Made by a program: the position numbers and the translations under genes
In this document: piece after piece, positions 1-11,569 of the stretch
Position numbering within the stretch: the first letter of the stretch is position 1
Layout of the letters: every line of letters starts with the position of its first letter
The notes under the pieces: model-generated
The model's database searches: none
What the model was told of the DNA's origin: nothing
What the model saw: the letters and a program-made list of their open reading frames with translations, nothing else
Source: Maratus speciosus
Lineage: Eukaryota > Arthropoda > Arachnida > Araneae > Salticidae
Length of the DNA stretch: 64,000 bases
Direction: 5' to 3'
NCBI GenBank assembly: GCA_963932465.1
Contig: OZ010799.1
Coordinates: 157,538,761-157,602,760, forward strand

Positions 1-188
1 AAAGCCTGAATTTCATCAAAGCGTGACAAAAAAAAGCCTGAATTTAGTCAAAGGATTGCGAAAAAAATCGAATTTAAGCAAAAGATTGCGGGAGAAAATG
101 CGAATTTTATCAAAAAATCGCATGTAAAATGCAAATTTTGTCAAAGAATTGCATATAACATGCGATTTTCGTCAATGGATCGCATAAT
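1..188. repeat. Degenerate ~32-bp tandem repeat, about 6 copies
   Basis: Successive units share the layout A-rich run, then GCCTGAATTT or TGCGAATTTT, then a TCAAA-type step, then ATTGCG or ATCGCAT. Periodicity is about 31-34 bp. The left edge is cut by the window start, so the array may extend further. Units are diverged, with substitutions at most internal positions, so it is an old minisatellite. Confidence 0.7.
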
Positions 189-549
189 TAGCCCCAGAGT
201 AGGATCCCCCGCCCTCTATTGTAACCATTGAGATAATTTGCTGTGAATTTCAAAAGATTTATTTTTACTCAGAATCACCCGTGCATACAAGTTACAGTTT
301 ACCTAGATCTCTCAAGGTTAACATTAGTTTTGCACAAGTTAGCAATTCATAAAGGTAGGATGCTTTTAAAGTTCCTAACATTTTGAAAATGCTTTGAAAT
401 TTAGGAGATTTGGTTTATCCTTACATGTAGTGTGACAATCATAATGAAAAGCTTAAAATTTTTGCTTTATCTTTTTATTATCATAGCTATTAATATAATT
501 GTATTTAATATTATAATGCATCTCTTATTGTATATTAATTTTTTTATAG
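189..549. other. AT-rich spacer, no feature seen
   Basis: No ORF, RNA or repeat was recognised. The last bases are a T-rich tract ending in TATAG, which I read as the splice acceptor of the exon that starts at 550. Confidence 0.5.
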
Positions 550-727
550 ATTGATTCTGAATTCAAATTAATTTTTGATGAAAGGAAAGGCGACAGCTTT
601 TGTTCAGAATTTGGAATAGTTTCAAATTCCATTATCTTACAAGGTAGGCATTGCGGAAGGTCCGCAGCTGAGGAATTTGCAAATTGGCTTGAATTAGATA
701 TGAGTACAGCTGAACCCTGCAATGAAA
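550..727 (+). CDS. Putative internal exon 1 of an uncharacterised protein gene
   Basis: This is an open 59-codon plus-strand frame with a T-rich acceptor ending in TATAG at 549 and a consensus GTATG donor at 728. The peptide begins IDSEFKLIFDERKG and ends AEPCNE. It is mixed charged/hydrophobic, with no signal peptide or membrane segment. It ends one base into a codon. The exon at 4579 starts with the two bases needed to finish that codon as AAA (Lys), so the two can splice in frame. I do not recognise the domain. The first exons would lie left of the window. The borders and phase are directly visible, but that this is a transcribed gene is inference, and a decayed transposon gene is equally possible. 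Confidence 0.45.
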
Positions 728-1895
728 GTATGCAGTAAATATTTATGTGCATGTATAGTAAATTTCTAAATGTATATTCTATAGTAAATTCATTACTTTT
801 ACTAAAATAAATTTAACTGTTCTATTAACATTTTTGACAGGGTGTTTTTGTGAAATTTTGCGATTTTTTGTCCCCTAATACTTGTGAAAATAAAAGTAGC
901 ATAATAAAAAAATGATCCTTTTTTTTGGGGGGGGGGATGCATTTTCTACCTACGGACTCATTTACATTTCTATATATGAATCTTCCACAAAAAGTATGAA
1001 TGTCTCGTTCAACATACACAGTTAAAAATTTAAATACATGTGAAAGGACTGTTTTAATAGAATAGAAAATAAAGCAAATTTTATGATGTTGTCCTTGTGT
1101 AAAAAATACAATTCTGTGAATGGTTCTTTTTGTGAAATATAATTCTGTGAAGGATTCATTTTAGGAAATGGAATTCTGTGAAGGGTCCTAAAATCAGGGG
1201 TGGCAAAAATCTGTTTTGTAAAAAACCCAGATTAATATATAATTTGCTATTGCATACAACTACATATCTGTTGATAAAATAAACATTGTTGGATATTGTA
1301 TCTATAAGAAATATAACTTCACTTGAAAATATTAAAAGTAAATAGTAGTCAATTAAGTAGAAAATTGAAATCAATTTCTAATTTAAACATTATATATTAG
1401 TAACGCTATGTTGTATATTCAAAGAGTAAACTGTTCTACATAGTGAAACATTGATACCTTGAAAATCGCATGAAGAAACTTTTGATTAATAATATAATAA
1501 TCCATAAATATTTGATGCCTTTTCATGAAAATATAATGTTCTGTAGTTATTATTATTTGTTTTAAATATACAAATACTTCTGGTTATTTTGTTTTCTGAT
1601 GATACTCCAAGTGTCCAAGTTAAAAATTTTTACCGTTAGATTCAGCAAGTAACAAAAAAGATTGGTTGGCATTATTGAAATACTGTAACTAGCACTCAAT
1701 TTTTGCAATCTGTATTATTCAACTTCATATCTTAAGTTAGTTTTTAAAATTCTTTAAGAATAATCTCCCCCAATCAAGAAAATGTTCTTTCACAACTTGA
1801 CAAAATCTTAAAGATCATTGTATTTTGTTATTAACAGCTCTTAATAATCTGCATTTTTTAAATGAAAATATTTTATGCTAAATATTGAAAATTAT
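728..1895 (+). other. Left part of intron 1, no other feature
   Basis: AT-rich sequence between the donor at 728 and the fold-back insertion. It contains a G-run near 925-935 and nothing else that I can name. Confidence 0.4.
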
Positions 1896-3335
1896 TTATC
1901 TATTTTATCTTTTCTAATTTTGTATGTTTTAAGATACTGGGGGGCTCTGCCCCCTATGAGCTACGCCCGGCAACCCCCCCTTCCCAAATTTTGGTAAAAT
2001 GCCCCTCAAAAAAGGTTTTTATTAAAAAAATTGTTTTAGGGAAAAAGTATCTAGAAATTCAGAAAGTAGACAAAATTTGCAACAAATTAGATATATGACA
2101 TTATGACTTAGGATGAAGGGGAAGGGGGGATCTGCCTCGGAACATACGCGCGGTGTTGCGTGGGCTAAGTTGCGCAATTCCACTTAACCACTCACACGTT
2201 TACATTTGCCCTCCCATTTCCCCTCCGAACTTTCTCTAAAAGGTTTACTTAAAAATAAGTTTTTTGGGTTGTTGAATCCGAATTTTTAACTTCCACCCAA
2301 AATCCCCCCCCCCCCCCCCAAATAGTTGTTTTTAACTTTAATTTCTTATTTTTTTAGTGGAAAAGCATTACGAAATTCAGAAACTAGACAAAATTTGCAA
2401 CAAAAAGGATATATGACATTATGACGTAGGATGAACGGGGAGAAGGAGTGCTGCCTCTGAACATGCACTGCGGCGCTACATGCACTAAGTTATTACGTCC
2501 AGGCAATAGGGGATTTTACCTGGCAAAATTAATACTAGTTATGGATTTCGACTCAACTTATGGTTTTTGGGTCGCTGAATCCGAATTTGTAACTTTCCAC
2601 CAAAATTTCACCCGGCAACCCCCCAAAAAATTGTTTTTTTTGAAAAAATTTGGTTTTTGAGAAAAGCGCGCGGGGAATGTTCCGAGGCAGCCCCCTCTCT
2701 CCTGTTTTATCCTACGTCATAATGTCATATATCCTATTTGTTGCAAATTTTGTCTAGTTTCTGAATTTCGTAATGCTTTTCCACTAAAAAAATAAGAAAT
2801 TAAAGTTAAAAACAACTATTTTGGGGGGTTTTCGGTGGGGGATTTTGGGGGTTTAGTTAAAAATTCGGATTCAGCGACCCAACAAACTTAAAGTAAACCT
2901 TATAGAGAAAGTTCGTAGGGGACATGGGAGGGCGAATGTAAACGTGTGAGTGGTTAAGTGGAATTGTGCAACTTAGTCCACGCAGCACCGCGGCGCATGT
3001 TCCAAGGCAGATCCCCCCTTCCCCTTCATCCTAAGTCATAATGTCATATATCTAATTTGTTGCAAATTTTGTCTACTTTCTGAATTTCTAGATACTTTTT
3101 CTCTAAAACAAAAAAAAAATTGATTTTTTAATAAACTTTTTTGGGGGGCTTTTTACCAAAATTTGGGGGTGTTGCCGGGGGAAATTTTGGTGGGTAGTTA
3201 CAAATTCGGATTCAGCGACCCAAAAAACATAAGTAAGCCTATTTCCAGAACTACCATTAATTTTGCTAGGTAAAATTCCCTATTGCCTGGACTATTATCT
3301 ATTTTATCTTTTCTAATTTTGTATGTTTTAAGATA
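1896..3335. mobile_element. Fold-back insertion (1937-3294) between 41-bp direct repeats
   Basis: An identical 41-bp sequence lies at 1896-1936 and 3295-3335 and brackets 1,358 bp of unrelated, G/C-run-rich DNA. The insert is an imperfect long palindrome. Segment 1985-2445 is repeated in reverse complement at about 2690-3170. A further block at 2455-2640 has its inverted partner at 3175-3294. Repeated landmarks are the string ATGACATTATGAC and the phrase TTGCAAATTTTGTCTA. The left end, read on the minus strand, is a GGGGGCAGAGCCCC hairpin next to a CGTAGCT motif, like the 3' end of the Helitron-like element at 41335. A 41-bp target duplication is not typical of Helitrons, so the insertion mechanism is open. 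Confidence 0.7.
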
Positions 3336-4578
3336 AACTTTTAGAGTACCAGACAAGACATGTTCATCAGCACATGCTATTTTTCCTTTTACATGCATGG
3401 AAACATGATCTAGACTCGTTATGTCTCATGTTGTCTGCTGAAATGAAGTGTTAAAAGTAGAAATTACTTTTATTAATAATTAAAAGCACTTAAATTACAA
3501 AAAAGAAAAAATGTTATATTAAATTTGTTCTAAAAATACCAAATGATTTTTTTTGACAAAAAAAAAAAAAAAAAAAAAAAAAAACGGTTTCAACCGTGCC
3601 AACCCCTCCTAAAATGAACCATTTTTTTTCTTATTGACCCATATCTTATTCTAATGAAACAAAGTTTTGCTCTGTGCGCTATGACTAGAAAAAAATTACG
3701 AACTGTACATCAAGGCTGAAAATTTGAGTGAGGGTAGTCCAAGGCTCATGGGTGCAAGTCTTCCGTCGGCTGTCACCAGGACATGACATATTTGTCTTTT
3801 AAAAATTCCCTAGAGCAGTATCAAGATTAATTTTTTTTAATATTACGTATTTGCACACATTCTTAAATTTTATATACTTTAGCCTTTCAACTTCAGCTGG
3901 GGGAAAGGGGAATCAAAAATATTTTCAGTCCTGGCACATTTTGTAACTTGGAACCATGCCAAGACCTTTTCTAATGCACCAGATAATTTTCAATTTTTTG
4001 TTAATTAGTCAAGATATTAATTAAAAATGATAATGAACTCTCATCAAAACCTCATCTCTTATTCTGCGTCAACCAGTAATGCATGCCTAGTATCAGATTG
4101 TGCATTAGGATGAAAGGAAGATCCAAACATGCATTTTACTTTGTGTTTTTTCACAGTTTTGTACGGATGGAGCTGATGTGAAAAAAAAAAAAAAAACACA
4201 CAGTTCTTTATCAACTAGATATCAGTATTTTTGTTTTCGAATTTTTGTTATGGGATCTATAACTCTCATATTTATATTATAACTACAGAATATCTTAAAA
4301 AATTCAGACAAGAACTAGTGAAATAAACCAAGTGAAAAAATGTCTTCTTAAAAGCAGTTTTATCACTAAAAATAAATATTTTTTCAAGAAGTTTTTCATT
4401 TAAAAATATAAATTCAGACAAAATAGAGTCAAATATATAAAATCATAATTTTGAGGTTTATTTAATGTTATTATCATATGCCTGGGCAATGGCGGTTCAG
4501 CTAGTAGGTGTTATTTTTAAGATTATGATTTCAGAGAAATCTAAAATTTGGTATTTACAAAGTTTTTTCCTCTTTCAG
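3336..4578 (+). other. Right part of intron 1
   Basis: AT-rich sequence containing a 27-base A run at 3558-3584 and a shorter A run near 4181-4195. It ends in a polypyrimidine tract and CAG (acceptor at 4577-4578). I see no gene. Confidence 0.4.
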
Positions 4579-4718
4579 AAATTTTTTGTGCATTAATTTT
4601 ACTCCCAATGTTACTTTACCAAGGAGTATTTAGAAAATCTGGTTCCAAAAATTCTAAGCACATAATAATAAAACCCACTGGGACCCAGTCTCTTGATCAT
4701 TTCATCAAATTTCTGTCT
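4579..4718 (+). CDS. Putative internal exon 2 of the same gene
   Basis: A strong acceptor (TTTTTTCCTCTTTCAG) precedes this 140-nt exon and GTATGT follows it. The frame continues from the 550-727 exon (phase 1) and ends on a codon boundary. The peptide has the blocks IFCALILLPMLLYQ, then RKSGSKNS, then KPTGTQSLDHFIKFLS. The order of a hydrophobic CAL..LP block, a basic stretch and a KPT..S..FI block recalls conserved uncharacterised metazoan proteins whose downstream part carries a VD.CFK block. The next exon has such a block. The family assignment is from memory and unverified. The splice consensus and phase match are seen directly. Confidence 0.5.
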
Positions 4719-4920
4719 GTATGTATCCTTCTATTGTTTAATTTACACAATCACATAGCCAGAGAGATGGCTGAAGCACCCCCGAAAGTTTAAAAAATCT
4801 TTCTTTAATTATGATAGAGATAATGATGATAGATCTCTATTGATAATAAAATATCCGCTGGTAACTAATTTTTAATTCTGTCTTGCACCACTTTCTCAAA
4901 CCAAAATATTTTCACATATA

Positions 4921-5722
4921 CACTACCTGACATTGAAAATGCAACACCAGGAAAGAGTGGCCAGAAAATGATGAAACTCGACAAACAGAGAGAGACAGCA
5001 ACGGACAGTAGTTGAATTGAACAATATTTCGAAAATATAGCCATAATACAAAGCGAGAATACCATCAGCTCAGTAGGATGTAGGACCACCGTGGATAACG
5101 ATACACGAAGCAACACGTCTAGGTACAGAGTCAATGAGAGTACTACAATGGTTCTGGTCGATATGGGAACATTCAGGGTGTCTTGAACACACTGCAAAGT
5201 GGAGGTAGAAGTGGCTTGCGGGTTCACTACTGCTTTTCGGGGGAAGCGTCTATCCACATGTGCTGACGTCACTCTGGCTGCACTAGCACCCTTCAAACTT
5301 TCCACATTTCCTCGTTCCAACCACCTTTGCCACAGCGGTGCACTGTGGATGCATACAGATGTGTCTCAGCTGCGAATATGACATATGGACCAACCTGTCC
5401 GTCTCAGTCCAATCACCATGCCCTTCGTAAAATCGTCTGTCTGCTGTAAATGTCTCCGTTGACAGTGGCCTGGCATTCTCTGCTATTACACGCGTCCTGG
5501 GAGACAAGAACAAAATTTCTACGATGCTTTCCCTAGCAGAAGTAAAGCTACGAATACTGCCCATTTTGCAGGTTCCTTCCGTTATATCTTATTCAACATG
5601 CACTGGAGAGCTGCGCATTTCATATCGTTTAAATAACTCTATGACATGCATCTATCCTGAAATTTGAATAAATATCTGTCCTCTCCTACTTCTTGGTGTT
5701 GCATGTTCAATGTCACATAGTG
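4921..5722 (-). mobile_element. Internally deleted Tc1-like element with pseudogene
   Basis: The ends are inverted repeats, with TA at 4919-4920 and 5723-5724. The left end starts CACTACCTGACATTGAAAAT. The right end, reverse-complemented, starts CACTATGTGACATTGAACAT. On the minus strand the interior reads as the start of a Tc1 transposase with paired-type helix-turn-helix: GMVIGLRRTGWSIC, then RVTSAHVDRRF, then NPQATSTSTLQCVQDTLNVP, then STRTI. It jumps directly to a Tc1-like C-terminus (SVPRRVASC...GGPTSY, stop). The whole DDE catalytic core between these is missing and there are frameshifts. It is therefore a non-autonomous deletion derivative, sitting in intron 2 of the gene above. Confidence 0.85.
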
Positions 5723-5724
5723 TA

Positions 5725-6552
5725 CTTTGACAATGTGTGCAAGTGAAATGTACTAAAAAGTTTTATCTTTTAAAATAGTGATACGAATAGAATATAAAAA
5801 TAGTCACCAGTACGTTTTCTGTCTTTTTGATCATAAAATAAAATTTCACTTAAAATAGAATTTTTGACATGGGTATCAAGTATACTATAAGGAGGAATAC
5901 ACCTTAGTTTAAGCCTTGTTTATTTTTTTATTCATACTTTAAAGTGTGCAAATTATTGCTATCATATCAGAAAAAATTCCAAGATTGAGCCCCCTCCGAA
6001 GGAAAATCCTGGTTATGGGTCTGCCAATAACTCTTGTGATTGTTGATTTACATTAAAATATTAGTTGTATTATTATAAATATCAAGTATTGTATTTTTGT
6101 GAGGTTTATATGATAACAACAGTAGGATAATTATCACGTTTTTGTTTTTAAAACTATTCAATTAAAAAAATATTTTGTAATGAATTCTAAAATTACTACA
6201 TAAATGTTACCCCACAAAAATGTAACACTTTTCATTATTTATTTATTTTTGAATTTAGTTTGTAAGTGCTGATAATTCTGTATTTACATCCAAATCTTGT
6301 GAAAGATATATGCTATTGGATTATTGCAGCAAGATTGCTATTGAAAATTAAGTGTGTAGTATTTATGCATGGGATACAGTACTTACAGGAGCTCACAAAA
6401 AGAGTTCATTACACGACACAAAGTTCTTACAATCTGTATATATTTCTGAAGTGCCCTAAATCATGCTGCTTTTGTAAATTGTTCACAGGGTGACAACAAT
6501 CAAGAAATTATTGCACTTATTTTTAAAATGTTTTTCTTTTGTTTATAGGTAG
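5725..6552 (+). other. Remainder of intron 2
   Basis: AT-rich, with no feature recognised. It ends in TTTATAGGTAG, and the second AG (6551-6552) gives an acceptor in the correct phase for the following exon. Confidence 0.4.
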
Positions 6553-6865
6553 TGCCAAGGCATCGAAAAGTTTATGAAAGAAGACAGACTATTGGGTGGA
6601 GACTGTAAACAACCGCTTGTATTAGCTATTGGGACGTTAAACCCTGTACAAACATTAATTTTTGAAAACCATTGTATAAAAACAAGTAGTATGTTAAAAG
6701 TAGTTGATTTATGCTTTAAGATAACATATTTTAAACTTGGAATTTTCTCCTTACTGTAGTAATGTATGGAATTTTCTAAATGTCTGTTTTTATAAATGTG
6801 ATGCACAAAATGAAATGGCATCTTGTATCAGAGAACTGAAAGAACGGATTTTTTTAAGTGTGTAA
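6553..6865 (+). pseudogene. Terminal exon of the same gene, with one frameshift
   Basis: The exon starts in phase 0, matching the end of the 4579-4718 exon. The frame reads CQGIEKFMKEDRLLGG, then QPLVLAIGTLNPVQTLI, then LKVVDLCFKITYF. Around 6730 the meaningful reading moves to another frame. It then continues NLEFSPYCSNVWNFLNVC and ends RELKERIFLSV with stop codon TAA at 6863-6865. The VD.CFK block followed by ..P..C...W.F resembles a conserved block of uncharacterised metazoan proteins. That both halves match one pattern supports a real exon carrying a single indel. A partial second copy of its 3' half lies at 7033-7145. Function is unknown. Confidence 0.5.
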
Positions 6866-7145
6866 ATATCATATTTTTACTTTGCATTGTACCAGTATGA
6901 AACTTTTCATCCTAGTTATCCTTTTTTTATTATTATAGATATTAACTGAATGTCATAATATTTTAATCTAATGTAAATTTTATTTCATTTGAGATAGTCA
7001 TTTGTTTGGGGCTGGTGTAGGAAAGCCTTTCATCTCCTTACTGTAGTAATGTATGAAACTTTCTCAATGCCTGTTTTATACTAAATGTGATGCACAAAAA
7101 ACAAAATGAAGTGACATCCTATATCAGTGAACTAAAAAGGACTAT
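6745..7145 (+). repeat. Direct duplication of the exon 3' half (6745-6866 and 7033-7145)
   Basis: Both copies share TCTCCTTACTGTAGTAATGT, then ATGTGATGCACAAAA, then a TATCAG(A/T)GAACT(G/A)AAA step. The following AT-rich sequences (6940-6995 and 7140-7190) also match. The second copy has an in-frame stop and small indels, so it is non-functional. Confidence 0.75.
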
Positions 7146-7325
7146 TAATATAATATTTTAATCTTAATGTAAATTGTCATTTGAGAAATAAATATTCTCA
7201 TAGGGAGTTGGGAGAGGGACTTTAATATTTCTGCACTTGTTTTTAGACTGAATTAAAAGAACATTTAAATTCTGTTTTTTTCTTATATTTTATCAGCTAC
7301 AACTTGTATTTAAAAATTTGCAGCC

Positions 7326-9830
7326 ATGTTTTGTTCACTTTGCAAAAAAAAAAAATTCAAAATCCACATGATCTTTGCCGTCACATTCGAAATTATCATA
7401 AGACATGTATACTTAAGCCGTATGTGTGTTATGATGAAAGCTGTAGACAAGCATTTATGAAGTTGTTTAACTATGAGAGACATCTGAAAAGATTTCATGC
7501 TAGTGACGTAGAAATAGACATTTCAGAAAGTCGTAATTTTTCAAATCAGCCGATAAATAGTAAAGATGGTGATTTGTCTTCTGATGATTTACCCTCAAAT
7601 TGATATTTTCAAATCAATTTTTTGGGTGATTCAGAAATATGTAAACATGAACAATTTCAAAAGGATATTTTGCAATATTGCAGTGAAACATGTAGCAAAA
7701 GCAGTGTACTACTGTTCTAGTATTATCTCATCTATCAATAGTACTTCATCTTTTCTGTACAATACTGTAAATTATTTAAAATCAGAAACAGTAAATTTTT
7801 TAACTGAAAATGGAATGAAATGTGAAAAAAACACAAAATCACTGATGGCAACATTTGATTTTGCTGCTTCTTCATTGTCTACATTTGATTCAAAACATAA
7901 AATAGTCAATGCCATTAAAGCAAGTGGTCGCTATGTTGAGCCAAAGGAGATTGCTTTGGGTACACAATATGAACAAAAGTTTATAGATGGCTACCTCACC
8001 AAATTCTTAAAAATGACACATGCCAATACATAAGTATAGTAGACACAATGAAAAAAATTATTTCTATTGATGGATTTTTGCATATTTTCAAAACATACAA
8101 ACAAAACAAAAGTCTTAGAAATGCAACCCTTTGTAGTATCCAAGATGAATTTTATTATTATTCCAATGCAATTTTAAGCTCTGTGGATACAATAGTAATC
8201 GAGTTGTATATAGATGATGTGGAGCTTACAAAATCCATTGGGGTCACATACCGGTGTACATAAATTGGGATTCGTATATTTTAAAATTAAAGATTTGCCT
8301 GTGCACCTTCAATCTTTATTCGATTCAATATTTATAACTAACATACACTATTCTCTTGATGTCGAAAAATATGGTTATCGGACAATACTAGATAGACTTG
8401 TTCATGATTTGAAAAAGCTTTCAGATGAAGGTATAGAATTTCAGGGAAATATATACAAAGTTGTAATTTGGCAAGTGGTAGGTGATAATTTAGGGTTGAA
8501 TAAACTGCTGGGGTTTGTTGAGAGCTTTACTGCTAATTTTTGTTGTAGATTTTGTCTAGCAAAAAAATATATTTTGTATAAAAAGATAAAGGAAGATATT
8601 AGTTTACTACGTAATAAAACTGAGCATGACATGCATGTTAATAAAGTGTCTTCTGGTGACACAACAGTATCAGAATGTGGTGTTAAAACTCCTTGCTGCC
8701 TAAATGATTTAAGTTATTGGCATGTGACAAATAATTTGATTGTAGATGTAATGCACGATCTTTTTGAAGGTTGGTGTGCTAGTGAAACCTTCTTAATAGT
8801 ACATCAGTTTGTTTTTAAAGCCAAAATTTTCACTTAGTCTTTTAAATGATAAGATAATAAATTTTAATTATGGTAAATATGAATCAAGTTCTAAACCAGT
8901 GTCAATAAACAGAGAAAAACTTTTAAATCTTGATGGTTCTAATGGGCAAAGTGCATCTCAAATGTGGACCTTGATTCGAAACATACCCTTATTAATTGGT
9001 GACAAAATTTCTGAAGATAACGAATTTTGGGAGTTATTTAATCTTATGTTGAAATTAATTGATACTATTATGGCTCCAGACATTACCTGAAACTTTTGAA
9101 TTAGCAGAAAATATAGCAGATCATCACAAACTTTTTTTAGAGCTTTTTCCAGATAAACATTTATCACCAAAAATGCATTTTGCAGTACACTATCCTAGGA
9201 TCATAAGGCAGCTAGGGCCTCCAGTTATGTATTGGAGCATGCGATATGTAAGCAAACATTATCCTTCAAAAAGATGTGCATCAGCTAGCAAAAATTTTGT
9301 AAATGTTGCTAAAACAGTAGCCATACGCCATCAGTTATAAATTGCACATACTTTACATGAGAAATATTTTAAATGCAATGCAATATCAAATGTGTTGGAA
9401 ACAACATATGGAAAAATGCATAGTTAAAAGGAACATAATTTGAAACTTGAAGTAAACGGTTTGAGTGACAATTCGGAAGTAATGCAGTGTAATGGTTTTC
9501 GTTATAATGGCACAACATATTCAAAAAATATGGTTATGTTTGTTTCTTGCATTGATGAGTTACCTATTTTTGGTAAAATAAAAAAAAATGTTTGTCCTTA
9601 ATAATAATGCATTTTTAATTTGTGATTTGTTTGAGTTTTTAGGTTTTGACAGCCATTTTCACTGATATGTTGTAAGTTCTACTGGTGCTGTTAATCTAAT
9701 AAACATAAACGATTTATTTAACTATGTTCCATTGCATATAAGAAACTCATATGATTTAAATGACAAATCAGTGTATGTTACACTGCGGTATAATCCATTC
9801 TGTACAAATGAAAAATTTGAAATAATTTAA
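7326..9830 (+). pseudogene. C2H2 zinc-finger / DDE transposase-like pseudogene (CACTA/EnSpm-like)
   Basis: The frame begins ATG at 7326 (MFCSLCKKK) and gives two C2H2 fingers: C-x2-C-x12-H-x4-H near 7332-7400, and C-x4-C-x12-H-x4-H near 7418-7500. Blocks typical of a large DDE transposase follow: YIDDVELT joined to NPLGSHTGVHKLG (about 8208-8260), VVGDNLGLNKLLGF (about 8480-8520), CCRFC, VDVMHDLFEG (about 8744-8770), KHLSPKMHFAVHYPRI and WSMRY (about 9155-9250). A C-terminal region VSCIDELPIFGKI lies near 9540-9580, and a stop ends it at 9828-9830. The frame changes at least five times and includes internal stops, so no full protein can be made. The first shift lies in a 12-A run right after CSLC. 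I place it in a CACTA/EnSpm-related animal family by motif order from memory. The exact family is uncertain. Confidence 0.7.
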
Positions 9831-11011
9831 AAGATTGCTTGTTTTTTAAATAAATTTATATTTAGTTTTGTTCTTTTTGTTAAAATTATGAATATCAGGA
9901 AACTATTGTTGTAAATCTTCAGTATTCAATTGAAATAGTTTTATGGATCAGTGGTGAGGTAAAATTTAGTACTAATTGTTTTCTTTATATTTGTAGTACA
10001 GTCAGTTTTATGTTTCTAGTTGGCCAAAAATTTGTTAATTTGTATGGGGTTGTATCATATGTTTTGTGGTAAGGGATTTTTTATATTGTACAATACAAAG
10101 CAGCAGTAAAACACCTATTTTAATAGCTGATTGGCTTTCATTATTTTTCATAATTTGAAATAATAACCATAGAATGTATTGTCCAAAGTTGTTAAATTTG
10201 GCAAAAAAATCTAACTTAAACTGTTGTGTAATTAAAATATAACATTTAAAAGGAAAATTTTGAAAAGACTTTTGCATTTTATGTAAATATTATTATGGTT
10301 GCATCCAGCTGTTTTTTCTATGGGCAGCAAACTCTAATCTTGTCCATTTTATTTATCTATTTGCCATACTTCATATACTTTTCTTAATGTCTCTGCTTTC
10401 ACAGTCTTTTCTCAACTCTCTTGCATCAATGCACTTTTTTAGGTAAAGGAATCAACAAAGAAAGTTTTACATTGTTGAAAGGTTCAACAATAGCAATAAC
10501 ATTATAATAAAATTCCAGCATCTTTTCGTTTCAATGACCATCTTGGTCTATTTGAAAATTTTCTGGTTTAGACATAAATTTTGACGCCATTTCAAATCCC
10601 AAAAGCGTTCTTTCTGGTTTGGAAATAGAAACATGTGATGTTTTACCATAGCTAATAATGTATCTGATATTATACCTGTCCAGATAATGCTGAATGTGTC
10701 TGCTCTTTTACTGCAAATACATCTGAACCACTTCCTTCACTTAGGTGTTCTGCTTATCTCTCTACGTATAACTTTATAAAAAAGATTTATATTAAGGAGA
10801 TTAGGTTAAGAAGTTAGCAGACATTTATCTAAAACTAATTGAAGGGGATCCAGCTATATATTAGGTAAATACAAAGTTTTGGCAGCTTTGTAACAGTTTC
10901 GTATTCAAAAGTATGATTGTATGCCAATGTGCATGTATATTTGTCTGAATTTTTACCTGCATCTGTGTTTTAATAGGTTATTATTGAACAAAAGATCCAT
11001 ATAAAAAAGGA
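9831..11011. other. Intergenic, no feature recognised
   Basis: AT-rich sequence without ORFs or clear repeats. I could not find terminal inverted repeats that would delimit the transposase pseudogene on this side. Confidence 0.4.
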
Positions 11012-11040
11012 CTAGCTGGCTTCGCTGGCTAGTGGGCCCC
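11011..11040 (-). repeat. Hairpin ending in CTAG-T, possible Helitron 3' end
   Basis: Plus-strand ACTAGCTGGCTTCGCTGGCT followed by AGT folds as a hairpin with ACTAGC/GCTAGT arms. On the minus strand it ends CTAG followed by T, the form expected of a Helitron 3' end. A minus-strand Helitron-like 5' end exists at 24562, but 13.5 kb separates them, so pairing the two is speculative. Confidence 0.25.
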
Positions 11041-11569
11041 AGAACCTCTAGCGAAAAACTAACCTCAAACCAAACAAAACTGTCTCGTCTCCCTGCTGCG
11101 GTAAGCCCCTCATTACATAAAAAAATTTCCTAAAATCTGACCTGGGGCCGAATGAATCTCTGACTCGTTTCCCTTTTGCCGATGGAACCATATTTAATCA
11201 TAAATTGTTTATGATAATTAACGGTTTTAATTTCCACACGAGTTTATGCATATATAATCATATTACATTGCCTGTAAGCCAGATTTTTATGTTGATGGAT
11301 CTCCCTCCCAACTCCAAAGTCAAGTTTAATGTTTTTTTAATTAAGATTCTTTAATTTACTTTCAAAATTTTGAATGTTATCTTGCAACTTTTATCTCCTG
11401 AAACAATTTAGTAGCTTTTTGCTAGAATCCACATTAGTCAGAGATAATGGTAGCATATGAGACTAATACAAAACTACTCTGCAATAAATTGTTTACTTTT
11501 TATGTTTATCATTTTATTTAAACTTGAATTGCCTCAATTCAGTTCAAATTTCAGCCTCAAAATTCAGCC

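Noticed and set aside
4865..5564. 151- and 93-codon minus-strand frames as novel proteins
   Set aside because: They are pieces of a frameshifted, internally deleted Tc1 transposase. The hydrophobic C-terminal stretch is out-of-frame sequence.
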